Shown here: positions 1 through 7,963 of the stretch, piece by piece | How the letters are laid out: each line of letters opens with the position of its first letter | How positions within the stretch are numbered: the first letter of the stretch is position 1 | Assembly: GCA_016934675.1 (NCBI GenBank) | Contig: JAFGSJ010000060.1 | Coordinates: 1-64,000, forward strand | DNA: 64,000 nucleotides | DNA from: a bacterium | GTDB lineage: Bacteria > CSSED10-310 > JAFGSJ01 | Reading direction: 5' to 3' | Notes under the pieces: generated by a model | What the model saw: only the letters and a program-made list of their open reading frames with translations | Told to the model about the DNA's origin: nothing | Databases searched by the model: none | Translations under genes and position numbers: made by a program

Positions 1-57
1 AATGACCATGTGGTTGCCCATTAGGAATGAAGACTTTTCAAAGAAAGGAGAGTAGTG

Positions 58-1542
58 ATGAGAAGGTTCAGTCTGGTTTTGGGAATTTTTACGGTTGTAT
101 GTATGTTCAGTTTGGTCCAGTTCTGGGGTTGTGATGATGACGACGATGACGATGTGACGCCGACGGCGACGGCAACGCCCAATGAGGAAACGCCGACGCC
201 GACGGAAACGCCCACACCGACAGAGACGCCGGGTCCGGGGACGGGCATTCTGAATATCTGGACCAGTCCGGTCGCCGGTGACATTTATGTGGACGGTCAG
301 TTGATGGGCACTAGTGTCTGGCAGGGTGAAGTCCCGGTCGGGGTCTATACCGTCTCTTTCGGCGAGGTGGAGGGCTATTCCACGCCGGACGATGTGGAGG
401 CCTCCGTGCAGCTCAACGAGACCACCCATGTCGAGGGTATCTATGGCACGACATTCATTAAGACATTTGGGGGGAATTTGCAGGAAGATGGCTATTCTGT
501 CCAGCAAACCAGTGAAGGGGGCTATATTATCGTTGGCGATACAGTATCGTACAGTGTTCAGAATCCGAATTTAGATGCTTACCTGATTAAAGCCGATTAT
601 AAAGGTGATTTGTTCTGGTCCAAGTTGTTTGGAGGTGAAGACTATGATTATGGACGCTCAGTCCAACAGACGAGTGATGGTGGATATATTATCGCTGGCT
701 GCGTAGACTGTCGTCCGATTGGCGAAGAAATCTCCTTTTGTGACGTATCGCTCATCAAGACAGATGATATCGGAACGAAACTCTGGTCCAAAACATTTGG
801 CGGCGATTTCCTGGATCGGGGCTATTCTGTGCAGCAGACGAGTGAGGGTGGTTTCATTATCGCCGGGAGCACTTCTCCGTCGTATCTTGATGATGTTGCC
901 GATATCTATCTGATCAAGACCGATGAATCCGGGAACCAACTCTGGTCCAAGACCTTTGGTGGAGCTTCTTTGGACCGGGGCAGTTCCGTGCGACAAACCA
1001 GTGATGGCGGGTATATTATTGCCGGATGTACTTTGTCTTTCGGAGCCGGATATTATGATGTCTATCTTGTCAAGACAGATGCTAACGGGAATGAGCTCTG
1101 GTCCAAGACATTCGGAGGAGGGTCTGATTCTGAGATGGGCTATTCTGTCCAACAGACTTACGATGGTGACTATATTATCGCCGGATACACCGCTTCCTAT
1201 GGTGATCACGCTTCATCTGTCTACCTCATCAAGACAGATGGAAATGGAAATGAGCTTTGGTCCAAGACCTATGGCAACGGAGACAATAATAGAGGCTATT
1301 CTGTCTGTCTAAGCAATGATGGCGGTTATGTAATCACTGGGTCCTCAAGTATCTATGATGTCGGAGGATATGCCTCTCTCATCAAAACTGATAGTAATGG
1401 CAACGAACTCTGGTCAAGGACATTGGTCAATAATGGATCAGGCTATTCCGTTCAGCAAACCTGCGATGGCGGCTATATTATCACCGGGAGTTTGGCTGAT
1501 GATGTTCTCTTGATCAAGACGGACTCGGAGGGGAATATCTGA
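58..1542 (+). CDS. Repeat lipoprotein with PEGA domain and seven propeller-like units
   Basis: Predicted surface or periplasmic lipoprotein; substrate unknown. The signal peptide ends in a lipobox-like WGC (Cys25), followed by a run of Asp. Asp after the Cys would favour inner-membrane retention under the E. coli rule. Next come a Thr/Pro/Glu-rich linker (about 33-62) and a PEGA-like domain (about 64-128). The rest is seven units of about 50 residues built on the pattern YSVQQTSDGGYIIAG ... YLIKTD.NGNELWSKTFGG. The chain begins with a lone TFIKTFGG and ends at KTDSEGNI, so the first strand could close a seven-bladed propeller with the last unit. The ATG at 58 lies 7 nt after GGAG; a GTG at 55 is in frame but sits closer to it. 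A paralogue follows at once. Structure is inferred from the repeat pattern; function is unknown. Confidence 0.85.
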   Translation: MRRFSLVLGIFTVVCMFSLVQFWGCDDDDDDDVTPTATATPNEETPTPTETPTPTETPGPGTGILNIWTSPVAGDIYVDGQLMGTSVWQGEVPVGVYTVSFGEVEGYSTPDDVEASVQLNETTHVEGIYGTTFIKTFGGNLQEDGYSVQQTSEGGYIIVGDTVSYSVQNPNLDAYLIKADYKGDLFWSKLFGGEDYDYGRSVQQTSDGGYIIAGCVDCRPIGEEISFCDVSLIKTDDIGTKLWSKTFGGDFLDRGYSVQQTSEGGFIIAGSTSPSYLDDVADIYLIKTDESGNQLWSKTFGGASLDRGSSVRQTSDGGYIIAGCTLSFGAGYYDVYLVKTDANGNELWSKTFGGGSDSEMGYSVQQTYDGDYIIAGYTASYGDHASSVYLIKTDGNGNELWSKTYGNGDNNRGYSVCLSNDGGYVITGSSSIYDVGGYASLIKTDSNGNELWSRTLVNNGSGYSVQQTCDGGYIITGSLADDVLLIKTDSEGNI

Positions 1543-1561
1543 TCAAGACCGGTTAGATCAA

Positions 1562-1591
1562 GTTCGGTCGACCGCAAGCGGTCGACCGAAC
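1562..1591. repeat. Perfect 14-bp inverted repeat (hairpin)
   Basis: Arms 1562-1575 and 1578-1591 are exact reverse complements with only AA between them. It lies about 20 nt after the stop codon of the first repeat lipoprotein. No T-run follows, so it is not a standard intrinsic terminator. It could be a factor-assisted terminator, an mRNA-stabilising hairpin or a dispersed palindromic element. Confidence 0.8.
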
Positions 1592-1721
1592 ACGCGGCTC
1601 GAACAGACAAACCACTTGCTGTTCAGCCGCGGATCCCGACCGATACGTTACGACTTTCAGCAAGACCAGGAGTTTGAATAAGCAGGCCTTCATTCCGCTT
1701 GCTACAAGAGAGGGCCATGAG

Positions 1722-2927
1722 ATGTCGCGATACAGAGTTGCTGCAAAGTTTATTGCCGTCATCGGATTATTTGTTCTGGTCCATTTTCCTGGTTGTTCTG
1801 ATCAAGACAGCAGCGAAACCGAACCGATCATAACCTTCAGCGCGACCTTTGGATGGGCTTCAACGGATATAGGCTACTCAGTTCAACAGACCAGTGATGG
1901 CGGCTATATTATCGGCGGATGGACCAATTCCTTTGGGGCCGGTGACTGTGATGTCTATCTCATAAAAACCGATCGATACGGACACATGACCTGGTCCAGG
2001 ACCTTCGGTGGTCCCGAGGCGGATTATGGGCATTCAGTTCGGCAGCTCAGTGACGGGGGTTATGTTATTGCCGGGGAAACACATTCCTTTGGGGCCGGTT
2101 CTAGCGATATTTATCTTATCAGAACAGATGAGAATGGTCATGAACTCTGGTCACGAACATATGGTGGAGAGAGTGAAGAATGGGGTATGTCCGTCCAGGA
2201 GAGCTGTGCGGGCGGGTTTATCATGGTCGGAAGTACCTATTCATACGGATCTGGAATGCACGATGTTTATCTGATCAAAACTGATGATCGAGGTAATGAA
2301 CTGTGGTCGAAGATATTTGGAGGAGTAAACGATGACCAGGGCTGGTCGGTCCAAGAGACCAATGATCGTGGCTATATTATAACCGGCATGTGCGGCTTCT
2401 CGCATATGACTTACAAGGAAAACGTCTATCTGATTAAGACTGATGATCAAGGAAATGAACTGTGGTCAAAAATGTATGGCGGTAAAAAAGAGGAATGTGG
2501 AATGTCAGTCCAACAAACCGTTGATAATGGCTATATTATCCTCGGCAGAACAAAATCGTACGGTGTCGGTTATTCCGATTTTTACCTGATCAAAACTGAT
2601 GAATTGGGAAACGAATGCTGGTCCAGGACCTTCGGTGGTGAGGGCGCAGAATGGGGCTACTCAGTCCAACAGATCGAGGACGGCTTTATTCTTATAGGAT
2701 CAAAAGATTATATGGAGGCATATGGCGCTGAAATATTATTCATCAAGACCGATGAGCGTGGAAACGAACTATGGACCAGGACCTTTGGTGGCTATATGCA
2801 CGAATGTGGTTATTCAGGCCAACAGACCAGTGACGGGGGCTATATCATTGTCGGTGGCACTAATTCCTTTGGGGCCGGTTCCCATGATGTCTATATGATC
2901 AAAACCGATCAAGACGGGAATATCTAA
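1722..2927 (+). CDS. Repeat lipoprotein, seven propeller-like units (paralogue of the preceding gene)
   Basis: Predicted lipoprotein of 401 residues. The signal peptide ends in FPGC (Cys25) with Ser next, which would allow outer-membrane sorting under the E. coli rule. There is no PEGA domain or Thr/Pro linker. After a short spacer the protein is seven units of about 50 residues with the same pattern as its neighbour: YSVQQTSDGGYII, SFGAG, DVYLIKTD, GNELWSRTFGG. It starts with a lone TFSATFGW strand and ends at KTDQDGNI, again consistent with ring closure. An in-frame TTG at 1674 would give a longer N-terminus, but the ATG at 1722 has an AGAGAGG ribosome site 8 nt upstream and leaves a clean signal peptide. 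Tandem duplication is evident from the shared repeat and matching end; binding partner and role are unknown. Confidence 0.83.
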   Translation: MSRYRVAAKFIAVIGLFVLVHFPGCSDQDSSETEPIITFSATFGWASTDIGYSVQQTSDGGYIIGGWTNSFGAGDCDVYLIKTDRYGHMTWSRTFGGPEADYGHSVRQLSDGGYVIAGETHSFGAGSSDIYLIRTDENGHELWSRTYGGESEEWGMSVQESCAGGFIMVGSTYSYGSGMHDVYLIKTDDRGNELWSKIFGGVNDDQGWSVQETNDRGYIITGMCGFSHMTYKENVYLIKTDDQGNELWSKMYGGKKEECGMSVQQTVDNGYIILGRTKSYGVGYSDFYLIKTDELGNECWSRTFGGEGAEWGYSVQQIEDGFILIGSKDYMEAYGAEILFIKTDERGNELWTRTFGGYMHECGYSGQQTSDGGYIIVGGTNSFGAGSHDVYMIKTDQDGNI

Positions 2928-3041
2928 AGTGCAGGGGGAAAAAGAACCAGCCCGATACAATGATAGTGAAGGAGTGGTGCAGAAATAGTGTCTCGGTCCT
3001 GTTCATATCGTGCTGATACGGCAAGCCAGATCGTCTGGTCC

Positions 3042-3070
3042 TTGACTGAAGTAAGCCGAAAGACTATATT
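3042..3070 (+). promoter_or_regulatory. Sigma70-type promoter of the toxin-antitoxin pair
   Basis: TTGACT (3042-3047), 17-nt spacer, TATATT (3065-3070). Just downstream the heptamer ATGTAGT occurs twice within 20 nt, ahead of the antitoxin ATG at 3114. This could be part of an autoregulatory operator, as is usual for VapB-type antitoxins; that part is inference. Confidence 0.65.
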
Positions 3071-3113
3071 AGAAATGTAGTCGATGTAGTTACTTTATGG
3101 AGATGGCCTGATC

Positions 3114-3398
3114 ATGGAAAAAAAAGTTGGTATTCGTGAGGCAAAAATCAATCTCAGCAAGTTAATCAAGCTTGTACAGAATGGTGATCGGGTCATCATT
3201 ACTGATCGGGGTAAGTCCGTGGTAAAGCTGGTGTCGGTTGAATGGGAGGATCGCTCCCTGTCTGACCGGATAGCGATCATGGAGCAGGCAGGACTGATTG
3301 GTCCAAGCCGTTGTACGGGTGATTTTGTCATACCGGCACCGCTGCCTCTGCCTGATGGGTTAGCTCAGAAGTATCTCCTAGAAAGCCGGGATGAATGA
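3114..3398 (+). CDS. Phd/YefM-fold antitoxin (VapB-like)
   Basis: Antitoxin of a type II toxin-antitoxin pair; expected to bind and inhibit the PIN toxin encoded next and to repress the shared promoter. The first 45 residues match the Phd fold: VGIREAKINLSKLIKLVQNG followed by VIITDRGKSVVKLV. This is the MNxxEAKxxLSxLL...G..viIt.rGkPvA.l layout of the family. The C-terminal half (about 50-94) is a less conserved tail that would wrap around the toxin. Length (94 residues) is typical. The stop codon overlaps the toxin start by 4 nt (ATGA), the usual translational coupling. The pair lies between a complete repeat lipoprotein and the decayed tail of another. Confidence 0.88.
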   Translation: MEKKVGIREAKINLSKLIKLVQNGDRVIITDRGKSVVKLVSVEWEDRSLSDRIAIMEQAGLIGPSRCTGDFVIPAPLPLPDGLAQKYLLESRDE

Positions 3399-3838
3399 AC
3401 TCTCATTCCAAAACGAACCCAGTGGTTCTCTATTGGGATTCATCAGCGGTATTATCGGTCCTGTTTGCAGATATGAACAGTGGTCAAGCACTTCAATGGA
3501 TAGGGGCCAAGGGGACCCATCTTCTTTCGACCCTAGCCATAGCCGAGGTCTATGCTGTCATCAATCGTCTTAAGCGTGAAGGATTGTTGGCAGATATCCT
3601 GATCCGAGCTGCTGTCGAAACGTTCGAGAAATCGCCTTACCGGTCATTATTTGAACAGCCCGACCGGTCAATCATGAAGTCTTTGGCGGCTCAATGGTCT
3701 GTACGAGGAGCAGACCTGTGGCACCTAGCATTAGCAAAGACGATTCAAGAACAACTCCCGGAACTGGTTTTCATCACTTTTGATACAAAATTATCTCACG
3801 CTGCCGCAGGTGAAGGGCTGTTATTTCGGAGCAGATGA
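3395..3838 (+). CDS. PIN-domain ribonuclease toxin (VapC-like)
   Basis: Predicted Mg2+-dependent RNase toxin paired with the Phd-type antitoxin. All acidic PIN residues are visible: D15 (LYWDSSA), E51 (LAIAEVYA), D107 (RGADLWHLALA) and D130 (VFITFDTKLSHAA). The 147-residue length is normal. The last residues are odd. The DNA from about 3825 to the stop, read in the next frame, encodes the start of a repeat-lipoprotein unit (FGADECD...). The toxin's final RSR and its stop codon therefore appear to come from the sequence it landed in rather than from its own ancestral end. The catalytic core is complete, so activity is plausible. Confidence 0.9.
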   Translation: MNSHSKTNPVVLYWDSSAVLSVLFADMNSGQALQWIGAKGTHLLSTLAIAEVYAVINRLKREGLLADILIRAAVETFEKSPYRSLFEQPDRSIMKSLAAQWSVRGADLWHLALAKTIQEQLPELVFITFDTKLSHAAAGEGLLFRSR

Positions 3839-3929
3839 ATGTGACGCTTTTTTACTCAAAACCGACCAAGACGGGAATTTCGATACCTTACCCGTTACAA
3901 AAAATAGAATTGTGACCGGTAATCGGTAA
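3825..3929 (+). pseudogene. Decayed 3' remnant of a repeat lipoprotein
   Basis: In the frame starting at 3825 the DNA reads FGADECDAFLLKTDQDGNF and then unrelated codons to a stop at 3927-3929. This matches FGAGDCDVYLIKTD in unit 1 and KTDQDGNI at the end of the intact paralogue upstream. There is no start codon or ribosome site of its own, and the first codons overlap the end of the PIN toxin gene. It is best read as the tail of a third tandem copy, cut off by arrival of the toxin-antitoxin module. Confidence 0.75.
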
Positions 3930-4039
3930 ACAGAGACGTTCATCACTTCCAGAAAAATCGTGCCAAAATGCCTCTTTGTTACTGCCAGTATTGTCTGAAT
4001 TCTGGTTATGCTATACACAGAAGTGCAGGGGGTGGACTA

Positions 4040-5023
4040 GTGCCGACAGATAATCCATTACGCACGAATGATCAACACTTGTCCTGGGATTGGTTCGATC
4101 AGCGTGGGCCGACTCTGAAAAAGTGGCTTTCGACTGGGCTTGATTGCACGGTCAGGTGGCATGAACCTTCGGCCGAACATGTGACATTTCGGGCTGGAGG
4201 GCCGATAGGTGCCCTCTGCTTTCCCACGAATGAGTCAGCTTTGGTTCGGCTCGTCCAGATGGTCGTGGAGTTGGACCTGGTTGTGCTCATGCTGGGCAGG
4301 GGTAGTAATACCCTCATTCGGGACGGTGGTTTTCCGGGAGTGATCATCAAAATGACCGAGAACATGGCCGGTCTGACCATCCGTCAGAATGAAGTGAGTG
4401 TCCTGGCCGGGACCTCGCTGCATGCATTGGCCCATGCGACCGCCTCGGCCGGGCTTGAAGGCCTGGAATGGTCGAGCGATATTCCAGGCACTCTGGGTGG
4501 CGGTCTCTTTATGAATGCGGGTCTGAATGAGTGCTCTCTGTCGCATGCGATCTTACAGGTGACCAGTCTCGATCCGCGGACCGGTTCGAGCCTGACCTAT
4601 GAACGGGCCCAATGCGATTTTGGATATCGCCACAGCCGTTTTCAGGCGAGTCCAGAAATTATACTGTCGGCAGTCTTCATGTTACGTGAGGCGGGACCAG
4701 CCGGGTTAATCGAGCGTATGAACGAGATTGCCCGGACCAGACAAGCAAAATATCCGCTCGAATTCCCCAATGCGGGCAGCATTTTCAAGCGACCGCCCGG
4801 TCATTATGCCGGGGCCTTGATCGAACAGGCCGGTTTGAAGGGCAAGTGCCGGGGCCAGGCCATGGTCTCGCCCAAACACGCCAATTTTATCGTCAATACC
4901 GGTCAGGCGACCGCAACGGATATCGAGGATTTAATCGAAGAAATCCAGGCCATCATCTGGAAGCGGAACGCGGTCAGGCTCCAGCCTGAAATCCGGATTT
5001 TCGGAATCCGGGCCAGAAACTGA
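4040..5023 (+). CDS. murB: UDP-N-acetylenolpyruvoylglucosamine reductase MurB
   Basis: Cytosolic FAD enzyme that reduces UDP-GlcNAc-enolpyruvate to UDP-MurNAc for peptidoglycan. Numbered from the GTG at 4040 (327 residues): TFRAGGP (49-55), FAD motif GRGSNTLIRDGGF (86-98), SDIPGTLGGG and NAG (146-161), YRHSRF (196-201), catalytic serine in NAGSIFK (S247), IEQAGLKG with HANFIVN (261-286), and the acid E317 in QPEIRIFG. The compact layout, YR-x-S-x-F without the longer loop, resembles type II MurB. The in-frame ATG at 3968 would add a Cys-rich tail that MurB does not have. The GTG follows a G-rich ribosome site and is preferred. No other mur genes are adjacent. Confidence 0.93.
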   Translation: MPTDNPLRTNDQHLSWDWFDQRGPTLKKWLSTGLDCTVRWHEPSAEHVTFRAGGPIGALCFPTNESALVRLVQMVVELDLVVLMLGRGSNTLIRDGGFPGVIIKMTENMAGLTIRQNEVSVLAGTSLHALAHATASAGLEGLEWSSDIPGTLGGGLFMNAGLNECSLSHAILQVTSLDPRTGSSLTYERAQCDFGYRHSRFQASPEIILSAVFMLREAGPAGLIERMNEIARTRQAKYPLEFPNAGSIFKRPPGHYAGALIEQAGLKGKCRGQAMVSPKHANFIVNTGQATATDIEDLIEEIQAIIWKRNAVRLQPEIRIFGIRARN

Positions 5024-5147
5024 CTACTCTGCATCGGAATTTCAACGTTTCGGGGAAAAATCAAAAGAACACCGTAGATTTCACCGATAGCACAGATTTT
5101 TATCAGCAATAAACGGGTGAGGCCATGATCTCGTCTGGCGAATATGC

Positions 5148-5176
5148 TTGACAAGCCGGATTGGTCTTGATAAGTT
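5148..5176 (+). promoter_or_regulatory. Sigma70-type promoter of the acyl-CoA operon
   Basis: TTGACA (5148-5153), 17-nt spacer, TAAGTT (5171-5176). It lies about 70 nt before the dehydrogenase start at 5246. The -35 is perfect and the -10 is modest. Confidence 0.5.
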
Positions 5177-5245
5177 TTCTTCCTTGTGCTGAGAAAATAT
5201 GCGGGCATTATCGTGACACATTCAACAATCGATGGGAGGAATTCA

Positions 5246-6586
5246 ATGAGTCTGGATGACAAACTTACGCGAGTCGCTGTCCTGGGTGCTGCCGGAAAAA
5301 TGGGCAGCGGTATTACTCTTTTACTTGCACAGCAGATGGCCCTGGCCAAACTTCAACCACAGAATAAAGGCCGCTATTATCGGCTGGACGCAATCGATGT
5401 CAGCGATCAGGCCCTGGACGGGTTGATGAGGTATATCCGGGAACAGAGCCAGAAAAGCGCTGAGAAGATGACGGTCATTGTACGTGACCTGTACAAGGAC
5501 CGTTCCGACCTGGTCGAAAACAGCGAAATAATCAATGAATACGTCAATGAGGTCGTGTCCGTGATCAGACCTGCCTCCGATATCGGTCAGGCCAAAGGGG
5601 CCAAGCTGATTTTCGAAGCGGTCCTCGAAAAACTCGATCTGAAAGTCAGTTTGATCAGAAAAATGAAAGAATTGTGCCCTGATGCCTATTTTTTCAGCAA
5701 TACTTCCTCGATCCCCATTGCCGAGATGGACCGCCAGGTCGGGCTCAACGGTAAGATAATCGGGTATCATTTTTACAATCCGCCGGCCGTGCAGAAACTG
5801 GTCGAAGTGATCAGTAACGATAAGACCGATGCCCATCTGAAAGAACTCGCCGCCGAGCTGGGCAAGCTGTTGCGTAAAAAATTGATACCTTCCAATGATA
5901 TCGCGGGCTTCATCGGTAACGGGCACTTCATCCGTGATGGCTTGCATGCTTTGGAGGCAGTCAGTCGACTGGCCCCTGATTTCACCGAGCCCGGCGCGGT
6001 CTATGCCGTCAACAAGGTCAGCCAGGACCTGCTGATCCGGCCCATGGGCATTTTCCAACTGCTCGATTATGTCGGCATCGAGGTTTTTCAATGGATTATC
6101 GATGTCATGAACAAGTATATCCCGGGAGAAACAATGCACCATGATCTGCTCGAGCGGATGATCGCCAAAGGTATTCTCGGGGGTCAGCGTCCTGACGGCA
6201 GTCAGAAAGACGGTTTTCTGAAATATGAGAAAAACAGGCCCGCGGGTGTGTACGATCTCGGCACCGGTTCGTATCTGCCTTTATCTGACGAGGCCTGGGC
6301 CAAAGGGATCGAAGCCAGACTCGGCTCCTATCCCAGCTCATTAAAGCCCTGGAAAGCACTGGTGGCCGATCCGAATAAGGAGGCTTTTTTCGCGACCTAC
6401 TTCCAGGAACTGAAGCAGACCAGATCACTTGCGGCCGAGCTGGCCCTGGCCTATGCTCAGAAATCCAAGGCAATCGGACAGAAGCTGGTGGCTGATGGCG
6501 TGGCAGCATCAGCGGACGATGTCAACGGTGTGTTACTCAACGGTTTCTTCCATGTCTATGGACCGATCAATGACTATGTATCCTGA
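5246..6586 (+). CDS. 3-hydroxyacyl-CoA dehydrogenase family protein
   Basis: NAD-dependent oxidation of a 3-hydroxyacyl-CoA to the 3-ketoacyl-CoA, or the reverse, in the cytosol. The Rossmann start AVLGAAGKMGSG (11-22) is visible. SNTSSIP (151-157) and GYHFYNPP (173-180) give the catalytic pair H175 and E187, with the 12-residue spacing of the classical enzymes. The C-terminal half (about 220-446) is longer than the usual 3HCDH domain and more divergent, with GNGHFIRDG in place of the common VNR motif. The ATG at 5246 follows GGGAGGA; the upstream ATG at 5186 lacks a good site. The thiolase gene starts 22 nt downstream, so the pair probably performs the last two steps of a beta-oxidation-like pathway. 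The actual acyl chain is not evident. Confidence 0.82.
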   Translation: MSLDDKLTRVAVLGAAGKMGSGITLLLAQQMALAKLQPQNKGRYYRLDAIDVSDQALDGLMRYIREQSQKSAEKMTVIVRDLYKDRSDLVENSEIINEYVNEVVSVIRPASDIGQAKGAKLIFEAVLEKLDLKVSLIRKMKELCPDAYFFSNTSSIPIAEMDRQVGLNGKIIGYHFYNPPAVQKLVEVISNDKTDAHLKELAAELGKLLRKKLIPSNDIAGFIGNGHFIRDGLHALEAVSRLAPDFTEPGAVYAVNKVSQDLLIRPMGIFQLLDYVGIEVFQWIIDVMNKYIPGETMHHDLLERMIAKGILGGQRPDGSQKDGFLKYEKNRPAGVYDLGTGSYLPLSDEAWAKGIEARLGSYPSSLKPWKALVADPNKEAFFATYFQELKQTRSLAAELALAYAQKSKAIGQKLVADGVAASADDVNGVLLNGFFHVYGPINDYVS

Positions 6587-6608
6587 TTGATCAGGGGAGG
6601 ATAGTTTA

Positions 6609-7868
6609 ATGACAATGCAAAAAATGAGAAAAAAAGTCTATTGTGCTGCAGGCTATAACACGATTTCCCTGGGAACGGGTCGCAAGGAATTCCATCCCAA
6701 AAAACCGCGTCCCGGATTGGAACATTATATTATCGAAGCCGGTAAGGGTGTGCTCGAGCAGATCGGCGGGAATGCAGCCCTGATCGAGGAGGCCGTGATC
6801 AGCAATTTCATGGCGGCCCGCTTCAATCGGCAGGGCAATCTGCCCGGTATCATTCCCATGATTCATCCGGACCTCGAATACATTCCCTGTACACGGGTCG
6901 AAGGTGCCTGCGGTTCGGGCGGACTCGCCCTGTATACTGCCGTGAAATCGGTCCTGGCCGAGACGGCTGATGTGGTCTTGGCGGTTGGGGTCGAGGTCCA
7001 GAATACGGTCAAGGCGATCTATGGCGCTGATATTCTGGCCGGGGCCGGTTATTACGCCGGCGAGCGCAAGGAAGGCCATGCCTATTTCTTCCCCGCCAAA
7101 TTTTCAGACAGGGCCGGTGTGCTGTACGAGAAATTCGGCCACGACAAGGTCAGGGAAGCCATGGCCCTGTGGTATGTCCAGGCGGTCGAGAACGCCCGCC
7201 GCTGTCCCAAGGCCCAGGAGCATCACAATACCAATCCCGACTTGTTTGCTACCGGCATGACCCCGCCCAATCCCAAGGGTTTTGTCGATCATTTGAACGT
7301 GTTTGATTGTTCCAAAGTCTCCGATGGGGCCAGTGCATTGATTTTCGCCTCAGCTAAGGGCCTGAAGAAATTGGGTATCGCCCTGAAAGATACGGTCGAG
7401 GTGGTCGGTTACGGCCAGAGTGAATGTAATCTCTCGCAGCCCCCGAGTGATATGACCCGGTTGACCACCAGCAAACGCTCTGTGGAAAAAGCGTATCAGA
7501 TGTCCGGCTTGACTCCGCGGGATATTGGCCTGCTCGAGGTCCATGATTGTTTCACCATCTCCGGATTGCTTTCACTCGAAGCGGCAGGCATGGTCGAATA
7601 TGGTCAATGGTGTGATTTCGTTAAGGATGGGAAAACTCATTACCAAAACGGTGATATCCCGACCAATGCTTCGGGTGGATTGGTCGGTTTCGGTCATTAT
7701 ACCGGTGGCACGGGGGTCAGGCAGGCTGTTGATTGCCTTCATCATCTGACCGGTAAAGCCGGGGACTATCAGGTCAAACTGAATCCCAACAAACCGCACG
7801 GTTTGATGATTTCCATGGGCGGCAACGATAAAACCGTCACCGCCATGATTTTCAGGAAAAACGAGTAA
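6609..7868 (+). CDS. Thiolase family acyl-CoA acetyltransferase (SCP2-type)
   Basis: Predicted thiolase acting on the 3-ketoacyl-CoA made by the preceding dehydrogenase. Catalytic residues of the SCP2/non-specific thiolase branch are present: nucleophile C101 in VEGACGSGG, H312 and C314 in EVHDCF, and H363 in FGHYTGGTG, following GGLVG. Length (419 residues) is normal for the branch. The ATG at 6609 follows GGGGAGG; further ATGs at codons 3 and 6 are possible. It is the second gene of a two-gene operon and faces a minus-strand operon. Whether it cleaves or condenses cannot be told from sequence, and the SCP2 branch often has unusual substrates. Confidence 0.85.
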   Translation: MTMQKMRKKVYCAAGYNTISLGTGRKEFHPKKPRPGLEHYIIEAGKGVLEQIGGNAALIEEAVISNFMAARFNRQGNLPGIIPMIHPDLEYIPCTRVEGACGSGGLALYTAVKSVLAETADVVLAVGVEVQNTVKAIYGADILAGAGYYAGERKEGHAYFFPAKFSDRAGVLYEKFGHDKVREAMALWYVQAVENARRCPKAQEHHNTNPDLFATGMTPPNPKGFVDHLNVFDCSKVSDGASALIFASAKGLKKLGIALKDTVEVVGYGQSECNLSQPPSDMTRLTTSKRSVEKAYQMSGLTPRDIGLLEVHDCFTISGLLSLEAAGMVEYGQWCDFVKDGKTHYQNGDIPTNASGGLVGFGHYTGGTGVRQAVDCLHHLTGKAGDYQVKLNPNKPHGLMISMGGNDKTVTAMIFRKNE

Positions 7869-7888
7869 CAATTCTGGCATCGTGACGT

Positions 7889-7929
7889 CACACGGATGGA
7901 TCGGGTGCTCATTCTCGGTCATCCGTGTG
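7889..7929. terminator. Inverted repeat between convergent operons
   Basis: Arms 7889-7898 (CACACGGATG) and 7920-7929 (CATCCGTGTG) are exact complements around a 21-nt loop. They lie between the convergent thiolase and TPR-protein genes. There is no T-run on either side, so a terminator role is plausible from position only. Confidence 0.4.
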
Positions 7930-7963
7930 GCAATCGCATTCGAGACCCGGCCATGTTTCCTGT

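Noticed and set aside
480-2900. Dense short repeats that could suggest a repeat array
   Set aside because: They are in frame and encode the seven ~50-residue protein units; spacing and sequence vary as in diverged protein repeats. Not CRISPR.
5321-6142. Long minus-strand ORF (273 codons)
   Set aside because: It mirrors the 3-hydroxyacyl-CoA dehydrogenase gene, has no recognisable domain and no ribosome site.
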